Program-made: the position numbers and the translations under genes | DNA from: Terracoccus sp. 273MFTsu3.1 | GTDB taxonomy: Bacteria > Actinomycetota > Actinomycetes > Actinomycetales > Dermatophilaceae | Reading direction: 5' to 3' | DNA length: 64,000 nucleotides | Assembly: GCF_000383675.1 (NCBI RefSeq) | Contig: NZ_KB911824.1 | Coordinates: forward strand, 1 to 64,000 | Part shown: positions 43,743-51,898 of the stretch, piece after piece | Layout: every line of letters starts with the position of its first letter | Numbering within the stretch: the first letter of the stretch is position 1 | The notes under the pieces: model-generated | The model's input: the letters and a program-made list of their open reading frames with translations, nothing else | Told to the model about the DNA's origin: nothing | Databases searched by the model: none

Positions 43743-44227
43743 TCCGGCCGCAGGACGTGGTGGCCCGGGCCGCCGGCCGCGGTGGCAGCGGCGGTGACGG
43801 TCGCGGCGACGGGGAGACGGGTCGCGCCATCCTCGAGTTCATCTTCCTCGGCATCCTGCTCCTGATCCCGCTCACCTACCTCGTGCTCACGGCGGCCCGC
43901 CTCCAGGCCGCCTCGTTCTCGGCGTCGCTGGCCGGGCGGGAGGCCGGTCGTGCCTTCGTCACGGCGCCGTCCGACGACGACGCCTACGCCCGTGCCCGAG
44001 CGGCGGCTCAGCTGGCCTTCACCGACTTCTCCTTCGAGGACAACGCAGCGGTCGCCGTCGCCTGCGACGGCTCGCCCTGCCTGCGACCCGATGGAACGGT
44101 GACCTCCACGGCGACGATCGAGGTCCGGCTCCCGCTCGTGCCCGACTTCATCGCGGCCCACGTGCCGGCCTCCGTCACCATCTCGTCGACGCACGTCGCC
44201 TCCGTCGACCGGTTCGTGGCGCGATGA
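43739..44227 (+). CDS. TadE/TadG-like membrane protein
   Basis: A 162-residue protein with a TadE-like start (GETGRAILEFIFLGILLLIP) and a periplasmic-side domain containing a Cys pair (ACDGSPC). ATGA couples it to its upstream neighbour. It is probably another minor pilin. Confidence 0.85.
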   Translation: MIRPQDVVARAAGRGGSGGDGRGDGETGRAILEFIFLGILLLIPLTYLVLTAARLQAASFSASLAGREAGRAFVTAPSDDDAYARARAAAQLAFTDFSFEDNAAVAVACDGSPCLRPDGTVTSTATIEVRLPLVPDFIAAHVPASVTISSTHVASVDRFVAR

Positions 44228-44745
44228 CGAGCACGTATGCCGTCCGCTCCCAGGCCGTCGCCCGCCGGCTCCGAGTCCGGCTCGCCCGCCGGCTCCGCGT
44301 CCGGCGAGCCCGCGACGAGGGCCAGATCGGCGTCCTCGCCCTCGGCCTGTTCGTCCTCGCGACCCTCCTGGTCCTGGGCGCGGTCGACGTCACCGCGGCC
44401 CAGCTGGCGCGGATGCGCCTGCTCGACGCCGCGGACTCGGCGGCTCTCGACGCCGCCGACACGCTGGACGAGCGAGCCGCCTACGAGGGTGGCGTCCTCG
44501 ACCAGCTAGCCATCACCGACGCGTCCGTGGCCAGCGCCGCCACCGCACACCTGGCGCGCACGCCGCTGCCGTCCGGTATCACCTCGTGGTCCGTCCTCCC
44601 CGACACCGGCACGAGCGACGGCGCCACGGCCGTCGTGACCATCCAGGGGACGGCGACGCTGCCGATGAGCGGCTGGGTCCTCGAGTCCCTCGGTGGCAGC
44701 GTCACCATCACCGTGACGTCACGGGCCCGCGCGCCGCTGGGGTGA
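44224..44745 (+). CDS. TadG-like/Rv3654c-type pilus-locus protein
   Basis: A 173-residue protein with a strongly basic N-terminus (repeat RRLRVRLARRLRVRRA, from a short duplicated DNA segment near 44260-44310), one helix (IGVLALGLFVLATLLVLGAV) and an Ala/Asp-rich outer domain (DAADSAALDAADTL). This resembles actinobacterial helicase/secretion-neighbourhood TadE-like proteins. ATGA couples it to the previous gene; it is the last gene of the operon. Confidence 0.82.
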   Translation: MTSTYAVRSQAVARRLRVRLARRLRVRRARDEGQIGVLALGLFVLATLLVLGAVDVTAAQLARMRLLDAADSAALDAADTLDERAAYEGGVLDQLAITDASVASAATAHLARTPLPSGITSWSVLPDTGTSDGATAVVTIQGTATLPMSGWVLESLGGSVTITVTSRARAPLG

Positions 44746-44861
44746 TCGGGGCTGCGACGCGGCGAGCGAACCACGTGGCGTGATCACCGACCCGTAGGGA
44801 GGTGCGAGGGACATACTTGGCGCAACCGCCTGATCCGCGTCGCCGATCGTCAGGAGCCGCC

Positions 44862-46370
44862 GTGCCCGACCCCGATCCGTACGAGCACCTTCCGGCTGAC
44901 CTGCGGCGCGAGGCCCAGCAAGCAGCCGTAGACAAGGCACGGGCCGAGGCGGACAAGGCCACGGCCGACGCCGCCAAGGCCCGGGCCGACGCCGACCAGG
45001 CACGGGCCACCGCCGACAAGACCACGGCGGACAACGAGGCGGCCCAGCGCTCGACGGCCGTCGCTGCCACTGACGCGACGAACCTCAAGACAGCGGCCGA
45101 GGCAGAGCGCGACGCGGCCGCGGCCCGGACGGCGACGGCCACGGCGCTCGTGCCTGACCTCAGCAAGCTCGAGAAGAGCGCCCTGACCGTGACCGGCGAC
45201 CCGGTGCGGGGCGTGGCCGTGAGCACCTTCGCTCTGGGCGCGGCGGCGACCGAGGCCGCGAAGCAGGTCACGGACGTTCTTCCCGACGATCTCTCCACGC
45301 CGGCGCTGCTCGTCACCACCGACCCCGAGCTCGCTGCGGGGGACGCCGTCTACTGGCAGGTGCTCTCCACGCTCGCCGAGCTCCGCGGTCGGGTCCGCAC
45401 GGTCCTCGACGCGGAGCTGTCGCTGCAGGAGCCCGGGGCGCAGGAGGCGCCCGGCCCCGGCACGACCCGGGGAGGGGACGAGCTCGGCCCGGGGGGTGTC
45501 ACCGCTCCCGGTCTCGACGTGACCGGCGTCGGCGCGGCGGTGGCAGCCGTCGCGAAGCTGGTCCCGGGCGTGCTCAACCTCTTCGTGGCGGACCGCACCG
45601 TCGCGACGTCCGCCGTGACGCACGAGGACTCCACGTGTGCGGTCGCGGTCGTCGGCGCACTCGCCGCTGCCGGATGCACGGTGTCCCTCGACACCTTCCG
45701 GACCTTGGGTCGCAGTCCGCTGCAGAAGCGGCTCGGCCGCCTCGCGGCACGGCGGGAGGACCTCGCAGCCGCGCTGCTCCGACTCGCGACGGCCAAGGCG
45801 GAGGCAGCCACAGCCGTGGCCGAGGCGGACCGCGCGGTGGCGTCGGCCAGGTCCGACCTCGCCGAGCTCGTCGCCCGCCCTCCCGTCCAGGACTCGGAGA
45901 AGTCCGTCCTCGAGGACGCGGTCGAGACGGCGCGCCTCGCCCTCGCTGCCGCTCAGGAGCACCTGGCCGCCGTGACGCTCGTGGCCGACAAGGGGACGCT
46001 CGTGCTCGCCCAGGTCGATGCGTTCCTCGTCTCGGTCGCGGCCACGCCGGCCCCCGGCCGTTCGGCGTGGGCGACGGCGCGCATGCTCGAGTGGCTCCAC
46101 CTCCCGCCCCGAGCTGGTGCGTCGTCCGTCCCCGAGGGGCGGCCCATCACCCACGTCGTGCTCGTCCGCGCCGGCAAGGGCGACGTCACGATGACGACAT
46201 CCAACCGGGCACTCTGGCTCGCCGACCGCTTCTCGACCGACGGCACCCAGTCGCTGTCCTACCTGTGCCTCGACGTGTCCTCCAACACCGTCCTCGCGGC
46301 AGGGGTGGTGGCCCGCACCGGCGTGGTCGGGGGGAAGCTGGGCCGCACCCAGGACGTCGCCAACCCCTGA
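44862..46370 (+). CDS. Uncharacterised coiled-coil protein
   Basis: A 502-residue protein that I do not recognise. Residues about 10-110 form an Ala/Lys/Asp-rich coiled coil (KARAEADKATADAAKARADA). The middle holds Ala-rich hydrophobic helices without an obvious signal peptide, and a second coiled segment lies at about 290-375. The last 110 residues form a compact domain (ITHVVLVRAGKGDVTMTT, SYLCLDVSSNTVLAAGVV). GTG 44862 is preferred because AGGAG lies 5 nt upstream; a GTG at 44802 is less likely. It lies after the Tad operon but separated by 116 bp, so a link is unproven. Confidence 0.7.
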   Translation: MPDPDPYEHLPADLRREAQQAAVDKARAEADKATADAAKARADADQARATADKTTADNEAAQRSTAVAATDATNLKTAAEAERDAAAARTATATALVPDLSKLEKSALTVTGDPVRGVAVSTFALGAAATEAAKQVTDVLPDDLSTPALLVTTDPELAAGDAVYWQVLSTLAELRGRVRTVLDAELSLQEPGAQEAPGPGTTRGGDELGPGGVTAPGLDVTGVGAAVAAVAKLVPGVLNLFVADRTVATSAVTHEDSTCAVAVVGALAAAGCTVSLDTFRTLGRSPLQKRLGRLAARREDLAAALLRLATAKAEAATAVAEADRAVASARSDLAELVARPPVQDSEKSVLEDAVETARLALAAAQEHLAAVTLVADKGTLVLAQVDAFLVSVAATPAPGRSAWATARMLEWLHLPPRAGASSVPEGRPITHVVLVRAGKGDVTMTTSNRALWLADRFSTDGTQSLSYLCLDVSSNTVLAAGVVARTGVVGGKLGRTQDVANP

Positions 46371-46427
46371 TCCCCAGCTCAACGACGCAAATCCTCCAAA
46401 ACGCCCACGGGTCAGACCGATCCGCAC

Positions 46428-46433
46428 TAGCGT
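46428..46433 (+). promoter_or_regulatory. Candidate -10 of the lamin-tail gene
   Basis: TAGCGT lies about 140 nt upstream of the ATG and 58 bp after the preceding stop, so the hairpin at 46502-46530 would lie inside the transcript leader. Confidence 0.3.
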
Positions 46434-46501
46434 CCGTCGACGACGCCCACACCGCCCAGCACGTCCAAGGCCTGGCGGCGTGGCGCGTCGAGACAGGGAG
46501 T

Positions 46502-46530
46502 GATGGCGCCGCCCGACGGGCGGCGCCATC
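46502..46530 (+). terminator. Strong hairpin, terminator or leader element
   Basis: A perfect 13-bp stem (46502-46514 with 46518-46530) with loop GAC stands 132 bp after the coiled-coil gene and 45 bp before the next ATG. It may end the upstream transcript or, if transcription starts near 46440, act in the leader of the lamin-tail gene. Confidence 0.6.
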
Positions 46531-46574
46531 CGCACGTCCCGCGGCCACGGGGCCGCGACGACAGACAGGGAAGC

Positions 46575-47033
46575 ATGCGCACGTTCATCACCAAGGCCCT
46601 CGTGGCCACCGCCGGTCTCGGCCTCGCCGTGGCCGCACCCATCTCCGCCGCGACCTCGGCCCAGGCGCTGCCGGCGATCATGATCTACAAGGTCCAGTAC
46701 GACTCGCCCGGCTCCGACACCGGCAGCAACACGAGCCTCAACGCCGAGTACGTCGTCATCAAGAACACGACGCGCAGCAACCGCGTCCTCACCGGCTGGA
46801 CCCTGCGCGACAAGACCGGCTACACCTACCGGTTCCCGACCTTCACCCTCAAGGCGGGCGCCACCGTGACGGTCCACACCGGCCGCGGGTCCGCGACGTC
46901 GACGCATCGCTACTACAACAAGACCTGGTACCTCTGGAACAACTCGGGCGACACGGCATACCTCAAGAACGCCTCGGGCACGACGGTCGACACGTGCGCG
47001 TGGAGCGGTGGCGGCACCGCGAAGTACTGCTGA
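46575..47033 (+). CDS. Secreted lamin-tail-domain (LTD) protein
   Basis: A 152-residue protein: signal peptide ending near Ala-Gln-Ala (residue about 31), then one lamin-tail beta-sandwich (YVVIKNTTRSNRVLTGWTLR, YRFPTFTLKAGATVTVHTGR). Two cysteines near the end (TCAWSGGGTAKYC) could pair. LTD proteins outside nuclei are often cell-surface or nuclease-associated, but this one has no catalytic domain. AGGGAAG precedes ATG 46575. Function is unknown. Confidence 0.88.
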   Translation: MRTFITKALVATAGLGLAVAAPISAATSAQALPAIMIYKVQYDSPGSDTGSNTSLNAEYVVIKNTTRSNRVLTGWTLRDKTGYTYRFPTFTLKAGATVTVHTGRGSATSTHRYYNKTWYLWNNSGDTAYLKNASGTTVDTCAWSGGGTAKYC

Positions 47034-47060
47034 GTCTCGAGCTCCGCACGCCGCACGTCG

Positions 47061-47091
47061 AAGGCCCGTCCCGCACCCCGGGGCGGGCCTT
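47061..47091 (+). terminator. Hairpin terminator of the LTD gene
   Basis: A 12-bp stem with one G-U pair (47061-47072 with 47080-47091), loop of 7 nt, 27 bp after the stop codon. Confidence 0.8.
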
Positions 47092-47181
47092 TCGTCGCGC
47101 CCCCATATCTGGGAGTTGTCCCAACAAAGCGCCAGTAATGGTCAAGAGATCGTCAAAAGGGCCGCATTACGTCACGAAATC

Positions 47182-47240
47182 GATAATTTGGACAAACAGC
47201 GCCATTCCCCTCGAGACCACCTACCCCACGGGTGGTCTCG
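47182..47240 (+). promoter_or_regulatory. Candidate promoter and leader hairpin of the metzincin gene
   Basis: GATAAT (47182-47187), in an unusually AT-rich patch, is a good -10 candidate. Downstream, a 10-bp stem (47212-47221 with 47231-47240; 9-nt loop) would form near the transcript 5' end, 76 bp before the ATG. It could stabilise the mRNA or regulate it. No known riboswitch was recognised. Confidence 0.4.
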
Positions 47241-47316
47241 GCGTCTGTCCGAGCACACGCATGGAGCCCTATCAGTCCTGAGCCCCCAGCACGTCCCCCA
47301 CAGCAGGAGAAGGCAC

Positions 47317-47835
47317 ATGAAGCGGATCATCTTCGTCGTCCTCGCAGCCGTCGGTCTCGCCGTCGGCGCGGCCGCACCCTCGCAGGCCGCCAAGCCCACC
47401 CCCACGGTCAACCCGGCCTACTGGGGCCACTGGAGCAGCCCGGCCCTCGTCTACGACGCGACCGGCGCCAACACGAGGTTCAAGGTCGCCGAGGCCGTCT
47501 CGGAGTGGCGCAAGTCGGGCTGGAACGTCAGCATGACGACCGACGCCACCAAGGCCAACATCAAGGTGCTCCCGGAGCAGCCGGCGAGCGGCGCGATCGG
47601 CGAGGCCTCGCTCGTCACGAGCGGCGCGGTCATCACCGGTTGCACGGTCAAGCTCGGCCCGGCCTTCGCCAACGAGCTCTACTCCGAGCACATGGCCATC
47701 CACGAGCTCGGCCACTGCGGTGGACTGCCCCACTCGCCCAACCTCAAGAGCGTCATGTACGCCGCCACCAGCTCCGCGACGGCGATGACCCGCCCCAGCG
47801 GCGCGGACATCCAGTGGATGGCCGGCGACTACTGA
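47317..47835 (+). CDS. Small secreted metzincin-type metalloprotease
   Basis: A 172-residue protein with a signal peptide (residues 1-25). The zinc motif HELGHCGGLPH matches HExxHxxGxxH exactly, and SVMYA downstream is a Met-turn; together they define a metzincin resembling matrixins or snapalysins. It is short even for that group and has no propeptide with a clear cysteine switch, although cysteines are present (GCTVKLG, HCGG). It should cleave extracellular proteins. AGGAGAAGG precedes ATG 47317. The target is unknown. Confidence 0.88.
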   Translation: MKRIIFVVLAAVGLAVGAAAPSQAAKPTPTVNPAYWGHWSSPALVYDATGANTRFKVAEAVSEWRKSGWNVSMTTDATKANIKVLPEQPASGAIGEASLVTSGAVITGCTVKLGPAFANELYSEHMAIHELGHCGGLPHSPNLKSVMYAATSSATAMTRPSGADIQWMAGDY

Positions 47836-47876
47836 CCGACCTGCACCACTGCTCGGGGGAGCTTGCACCGCAACCA

Positions 47877-47910
47877 CATCGGGCCCATGGCGTATGCCGT
47901 GGGCCCGATG
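47877..47910 (+). terminator. Hairpin terminator of the metzincin gene
   Basis: An 11-bp perfect stem (47877-47887 with 47900-47910) extends by four more pairs, one of them a wobble, to a GTAT loop. The top of the hairpin contains the heptamer GTATGCC that recurs in this window. Confidence 0.75.
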
Positions 47911-47993
47911 CGCGTCCCGGCGGCCCTCATGACGGGTCGGGAAGCGTCGCCCAGCACGGCGCCCGGCGTGCGCGGGGCGGCTCGCCGCTGCCG

Positions 47994-47999
47994 TAGGCT
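47994..47999 (+). promoter_or_regulatory. Leaderless promoter of prfB
   Basis: TAGGCT ends 8 nt before the GTG of prfB, and no ribosome-binding sequence is present between them. Confidence 0.55.
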
Positions 48000-48007
48000 G
48001 CTGCCTC

Positions 48008-49120
48008 GTGGCTGTTGACTTCACGCAAGAGATCAAGGACCTGCGCGCGACGATGGACTCCGTGCGCGGGGTCACGAACCTCGACGAGCTCGCCCGGACC
48101 ATCGACGAGCTCGAGCAGCAGGCCTCCGCCCCGGACCTCTGGGACGACCCCGACGCGGCGCAGCAGGTCACGAGCGCCCTGTCCCGCGCGAACTCCGAGC
48201 GTGACCGCATCCTCGGGATGGACGCGCGCATCGAGGACCTCGAGACCCTCGTCGAGATGGGCCAGGAGGAGAGCGACGCCGCCACCCTCGAGGAGGCCGA
48301 GCGCGACCTCGCGACGCTCAAGAAGGACGTCGGCGAGCTCGAGGTGCGCACCCTGCTGTCGGGGGAGTACGACGAGCGCGAGGCCGTCGTCACGATCCGC
48401 TCCGGCGCCGGTGGCGTCGACGCCGCCGACTTCGCCGAGATGCTCATGCGGATGTACCTCCGCTGGGCCGAGCGCCACGGCTACCCGACGAAGGTCATGG
48501 ACACCTCCTACGCCGAGGAGGCGGGCCTCAAGTCCGCCACCTTCGAGGTCAACGTGCCGTATGCCTTCGGCCACCTCTCCGTCGAGGCCGGCACGCACCG
48601 CCTGGTCCGGATCAGCCCGTTCGACAACCAGGGCCGTCGCCAGACGAGCTTCGCCGCAGTCGAGGTCATCCCGCTCATCGAGAGCGACGACTCGGTCGAC
48701 ATCCCCGAGAACGAGCTCAAGGTCGACGTCTTCCGCTCGAGCGGCCCCGGCGGCCAGAGCGTCAACACCACCGACTCGGCGGTGCGCATGACGCACATCC
48801 CGACCGGCATCGTCGTCTCGATGCAGAACGAGAAGAGCCAGATCCAGAACCGCGCCGCCGCCCTGCGCGTCCTCCAGTCGCGCCTGCTCCTGCAGCGCAA
48901 GGCCGAGGAGGCCGCGGTGAAGAAGGAGATGGCAGGCGACGTCAAGGCCAGCTGGGGCGACCAGATGCGCTCCTACGTGCTCAACCCGTACCAGATGGTC
49001 AAGGACCTGCGCACGGAGTACGAGACCGGCAACCCGAGCGCGGTCTTCGACGGCGACATCGACGGCTTCATCGAGGCCGGCATCCGGTGGCAGATCGGCG
49101 AGAACCGCCGCGAGGACTGA
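48008..49120 (+). CDS. prfB: Peptide chain release factor 2
   Basis: A 370-residue class I release factor. The stop-reading tripeptide SPF (RISPFDNQG) shows it is RF2, reading UGA and UAA. The catalytic GGQ is in [17 protein letters not shown]. The frame is continuous from the GTG, so the programmed +1 frameshift used by many bacteria is absent. The gene begins the conserved block prfB-ftsE-ftsX-M23-smpB, here with a small secreted protein inserted. Length is normal. Confidence 0.97.
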   Translation: MAVDFTQEIKDLRATMDSVRGVTNLDELARTIDELEQQASAPDLWDDPDAAQQVTSALSRANSERDRILGMDARIEDLETLVEMGQEESDAATLEEAERDLATLKKDVGELEVRTLLSGEYDEREAVVTIRSGAGGVDAADFAEMLMRMYLRWAERHGYPTKVMDTSYAEEAGLKSATFEVNVPYAFGHLSVEAGTHRLVRISPFDNQGRRQTSFAAVEVIPLIESDDSVDIPENELKVDVFRSSGPGGQSVNTTDSAVRMTHIPTGIVVSMQNEKSQIQNRAAALRVLQSRLLLQRKAEEAAVKKEMAGDVKASWGDQMRSYVLNPYQMVKDLRTEYETGNPSAVFDGDIDGFIEAGIRWQIGENRRED

Positions 49121-49169
49121 CATTTCGGGCGATCTCGTCGTTCGGCGGGCGCGACGGCCTCTGCGCTCG

Positions 49170-49175
49170 TAGGGT
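49170..49175 (+). promoter_or_regulatory. Candidate -10 for the small secreted protein
   Basis: TAGGGT lies 79 bp before the ATG in the gap after prfB. Confidence 0.35.
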
Positions 49176-49254
49176 CACGTCGTCGGCTCCACCCGACGGC
49201 CCCCGCCCACGGTGGGTCGGCGCAGCTCACGCTCCCGCCTGAGAGGTTCCGCCC

Positions 49255-49725
49255 ATGTCACCCCTCCACCGCGTCGTCACGACCCTCGCCGCCCTGCTCG
49301 CCGCCGCCACCATCGCCGTCGGGCTGGCGCCCTCCGCGTCCGCCGCCACCACCAGCACTTCTCCACCGTGCAGCAGCGTCCGCCAGATCGGCGACCGGAA
49401 GGTCGTGTCCGACCTCGGCATGTCCGCCTTCACGGTCCGCCAGTACATCGGCTGGTGCCACGACGCCCGTGGGTCGGCGTGGATGAACTTCGCTTCCGTC
49501 TACGTCTGGGACCAGTACCACGTGCGCGGCTTCGCCTACCGCTCGCTCGCCGGCGTCGCCGTCCGCGGCGAGCCCGAGACGCGCGGCTTCACGACGAGCG
49601 CCAACCGCCAGCAGCTGAGCTACTCGACCCCGGTGCGCACGACCTCGTTCTGCACGCAGGGCTGGGGCAAGCTCTCCCGCGCCGGCTCGGAGTCGGCCCA
49701 GGGCCTCACGACCCTCGTCTGCTGA
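49255..49725 (+). CDS. Small secreted protein of unknown function
   Basis: A 156-residue protein with a clear signal peptide (LAALLAAATIAVGLAPSASA) and four cysteines in the mature part (PPCSS, GWCHD, SFCTQ, LVC), probably two disulfides. Aromatic-rich segments (MNFASVYVWDQYHVRGFAY) suggest a compact beta fold. I do not recognise the family. ATG 49255 has GAGAGG upstream. It sits between prfB and ftsE but has its own promoter candidate, so membership of the division operon is doubtful. Confidence 0.8.
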   Translation: MSPLHRVVTTLAALLAAATIAVGLAPSASAATTSTSPPCSSVRQIGDRKVVSDLGMSAFTVRQYIGWCHDARGSAWMNFASVYVWDQYHVRGFAYRSLAGVAVRGEPETRGFTTSANRQQLSYSTPVRTTSFCTQGWGKLSRAGSESAQGLTTLVC

Positions 49726-49906
49726 GCCCTGCCGGGCACCGCGGGCCGCCACGCCGGGGCCGGCCGTTTTCCGGGGGTTTCGCCCGTCGGCCCGTAGCCT
49801 CGGAGCCGGTCCTGTTCACACCGGCGTATGCCGTCACGTGCCACCGGGGCCAGCCGCCGTCCCGCTGATGCCCAGCTGATGTCCAGTACGAGTCGAGGCC
49901 CGTCGC

Positions 49907-50806
49907 ATGATCCTCTTCGAGAACGTCACGAAGACCTACCCGCGGACGACTCGTCCGGCCCTCGACGCCGTCAGCCTCGAGATCCCGCGCGGTGAGTTCG
50001 CCTTCGTCGTCGGCACTTCCGGGTCCGGCAAGTCGACGATGATGCAGCTCGTCATGAAGGAGCAGGACGTCTCCCGGGGGCGCATCCTCGTCGCGGGTCG
50101 CGACCTCGACCGGCTGCCGGAGCGCAAGGTGCCGGCGCTGCGGCGCGAGATCGGCTGCGTCTTCCAGGACTTCCGCCTGCTGCCCAACAAGACGGTGTTC
50201 CAGAACGTCGCCTACGCCCTCCAGGTCCTCGGCAGCAGCCGGGCCCGCATCCGCCAGACGGTGCCGGAGACGCTCGAGCTCGTCGGTCTCGCCGGCATGG
50301 AGAAGCGCCTGCCGCACCAGCTCTCGGGCGGTGAGCAGCAGCGCGTCGCCATCGCCCGGGCCTTCGTCAACCGGCCGCCGATCCTGCTCGCCGACGAGCC
50401 CACCGGCAACCTCGACCCCGACACGAGCCTCGGCATCGTCCAGCTGCTCGACCGCATCAACCGCACCGGTACGACCGTCGTCATGGCCACCCACGACACC
50501 GTCACGGTCAACGCCATGCGCAAGCGCGTCATCCGCCTCGACCGGGGCGTTCTCGTCAGCGACATGGAAGGTGGCGACTACACGACCGGCTCCATCCCGC
50601 GCATCCGGCTCGACGAGGAGGCCGAGGCGCCGCGCCGCGCGGCCGAGCCCGAGGTGTCCGACGGCTACGACGACGGGGACCCTGCGGCATACGAGACGGA
50701 CGACGAGCCGGAGGGGCTGCCGCCCATCGGGCGCGACGCCGACGCGCCACGCAGCAAGGGCGGAATGTTCCGGCGGCACAAGGCCGTCCAGACGAGCGAC
50801 CGCTGA
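49907..50806 (+). CDS. ftsE: Cell division ATP-binding protein FtsE
   Basis: A 299-residue ABC ATPase. Walker A GTSGSGKST is at 36-44, the signature is LSGGEQQRVAIARAF and Walker B is ILLADEPTGNLDP. With FtsX it forms the complex that switches on septal peptidoglycan hydrolases. The core ends near residue 225. An acidic, disordered 70-residue tail follows, making it much longer than the usual FtsE of about 230 residues. It is 24 bp upstream of ftsX. Confidence 0.96.
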   Translation: MILFENVTKTYPRTTRPALDAVSLEIPRGEFAFVVGTSGSGKSTMMQLVMKEQDVSRGRILVAGRDLDRLPERKVPALRREIGCVFQDFRLLPNKTVFQNVAYALQVLGSSRARIRQTVPETLELVGLAGMEKRLPHQLSGGEQQRVAIARAFVNRPPILLADEPTGNLDPDTSLGIVQLLDRINRTGTTVVMATHDTVTVNAMRKRVIRLDRGVLVSDMEGGDYTTGSIPRIRLDEEAEAPRRAAEPEVSDGYDDGDPAAYETDDEPEGLPPIGRDADAPRSKGGMFRRHKAVQTSDR

Positions 50807-50830
50807 GCGCGAGACGAAGCGAGACACGAC

Positions 50831-51736
50831 ATGCGATTCCAGTTCCTCCTCGGCGAGATCGGCAACGGCCTCCGGCGCAACCTCTCGATGGCCGTCTCGG
50901 TCGTCATCGTCACGATGATCTCGATGTACCTCCTCGGCCTCGGCCTCATGGGCCAGCGGCAGGTCGACACCATGAAGGACTACTGGTACGACCGCGTCCA
51001 GGTCACGGTGATGCTCTGCGCCGAGAAGACCCGCTTCACCAACTGCGCGGGCGAGGCCACCACCGACGCCCAGCGCACGGCGATCAAGGCCGAGCTCGAG
51101 GCGCTGAAGCCGACGGTCAAGGAGGTCTACTACGAGTCGCGCGACGAGGCGTACGAGCGATTCAAGCAGACCTACAAGAACTCCCCGCTCGCGCGGGCGG
51201 GGGAGTCCTACTTCGCCGACTCCTACCGGGTCAACCTCAACGACGCCGGGAAGTTCGACGTCGTCGCGAGCTCGATCAAGGGCATGCCCGGGGTCGCCGA
51301 CGTCCAGGACCAGAAGAAGCTCCTCGAGAAGTTCTTCACCTTCATGAACACCGTGTCGTGGGCGGCGATCGCGCTCTCGTCGCTCATGGTCCTCGCGGCC
51401 GTCATGCTCATCTCGACGACGATCCGCCAGACCGCCTTCAGCCGCCGGCGCGAGACCGGCATCATGCGCCTCGTCGGCGCCTCGAACTTCACGATCCGCT
51501 TCCCGTTCGTCATGGAGACCGTCCTGTCGAGCGTGTTCGGCGCGGTCCTGGCGATGGGCATGCTCTGGGCCACGGTGCGCTACGGCGTCGTCGGCTTCCT
51601 GAGCCAGACCCTGACGGACACCGCCTTCATCGGGGTCGCGGACGTCTACTACGTCGCGCCGTTCGTCGTCGTCGGCGTCATCGTGCTCTCGAGCCTCACC
51701 TCCTGGGTGACGCTGCGCCGTTACCTGCGCGTCTGA
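50831..51736 (+). CDS. ftsX: Cell division protein FtsX
   Basis: A 301-residue FtsX: N-terminal cytoplasmic segment and first helix (MAVSVVIVTMISMYLLGLGL), a large outside loop (about 45-165) with a Cys pair (LCAEKTRFTNC), then three C-terminal helices with RRRETGIMRLVGASNF. It passes the FtsE ATPase cycle to the outside. The coiled-coil M23 protein encoded next is its likely partner. Length is normal. Confidence 0.96.
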   Translation: MRFQFLLGEIGNGLRRNLSMAVSVVIVTMISMYLLGLGLMGQRQVDTMKDYWYDRVQVTVMLCAEKTRFTNCAGEATTDAQRTAIKAELEALKPTVKEVYYESRDEAYERFKQTYKNSPLARAGESYFADSYRVNLNDAGKFDVVASSIKGMPGVADVQDQKKLLEKFFTFMNTVSWAAIALSSLMVLAAVMLISTTIRQTAFSRRRETGIMRLVGASNFTIRFPFVMETVLSSVFGAVLAMGMLWATVRYGVVGFLSQTLTDTAFIGVADVYYVAPFVVVGVIVLSSLTSWVTLRRYLRV

Positions 51737-51898
51737 CGCGCGCCCGAACTGCAAGATTTCCCGAATTCGCTCCCGGGCGCCGGAGCGGCGTCGCATGCTG
51801 TCCCCGCCGGTCGACGGCTTCTCGATCCACATCGACGCGATGGCGCGATCGTGACGATTTCTCCCCAACGCGAGTGACGTGTGGTACCAATGGAGCAT

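Noticed and set aside
44802-44861. A longer N-terminus for the coiled-coil protein, starting at GTG 44802.
   Set aside because: The GTG at 44862 has AGGAG at the right distance, while the extension is low complexity and has no properly spaced ribosome site.
48008-48120. A programmed frameshift in prfB.
   Set aside because: The frame is continuous from the start codon, with no early in-frame TGA.
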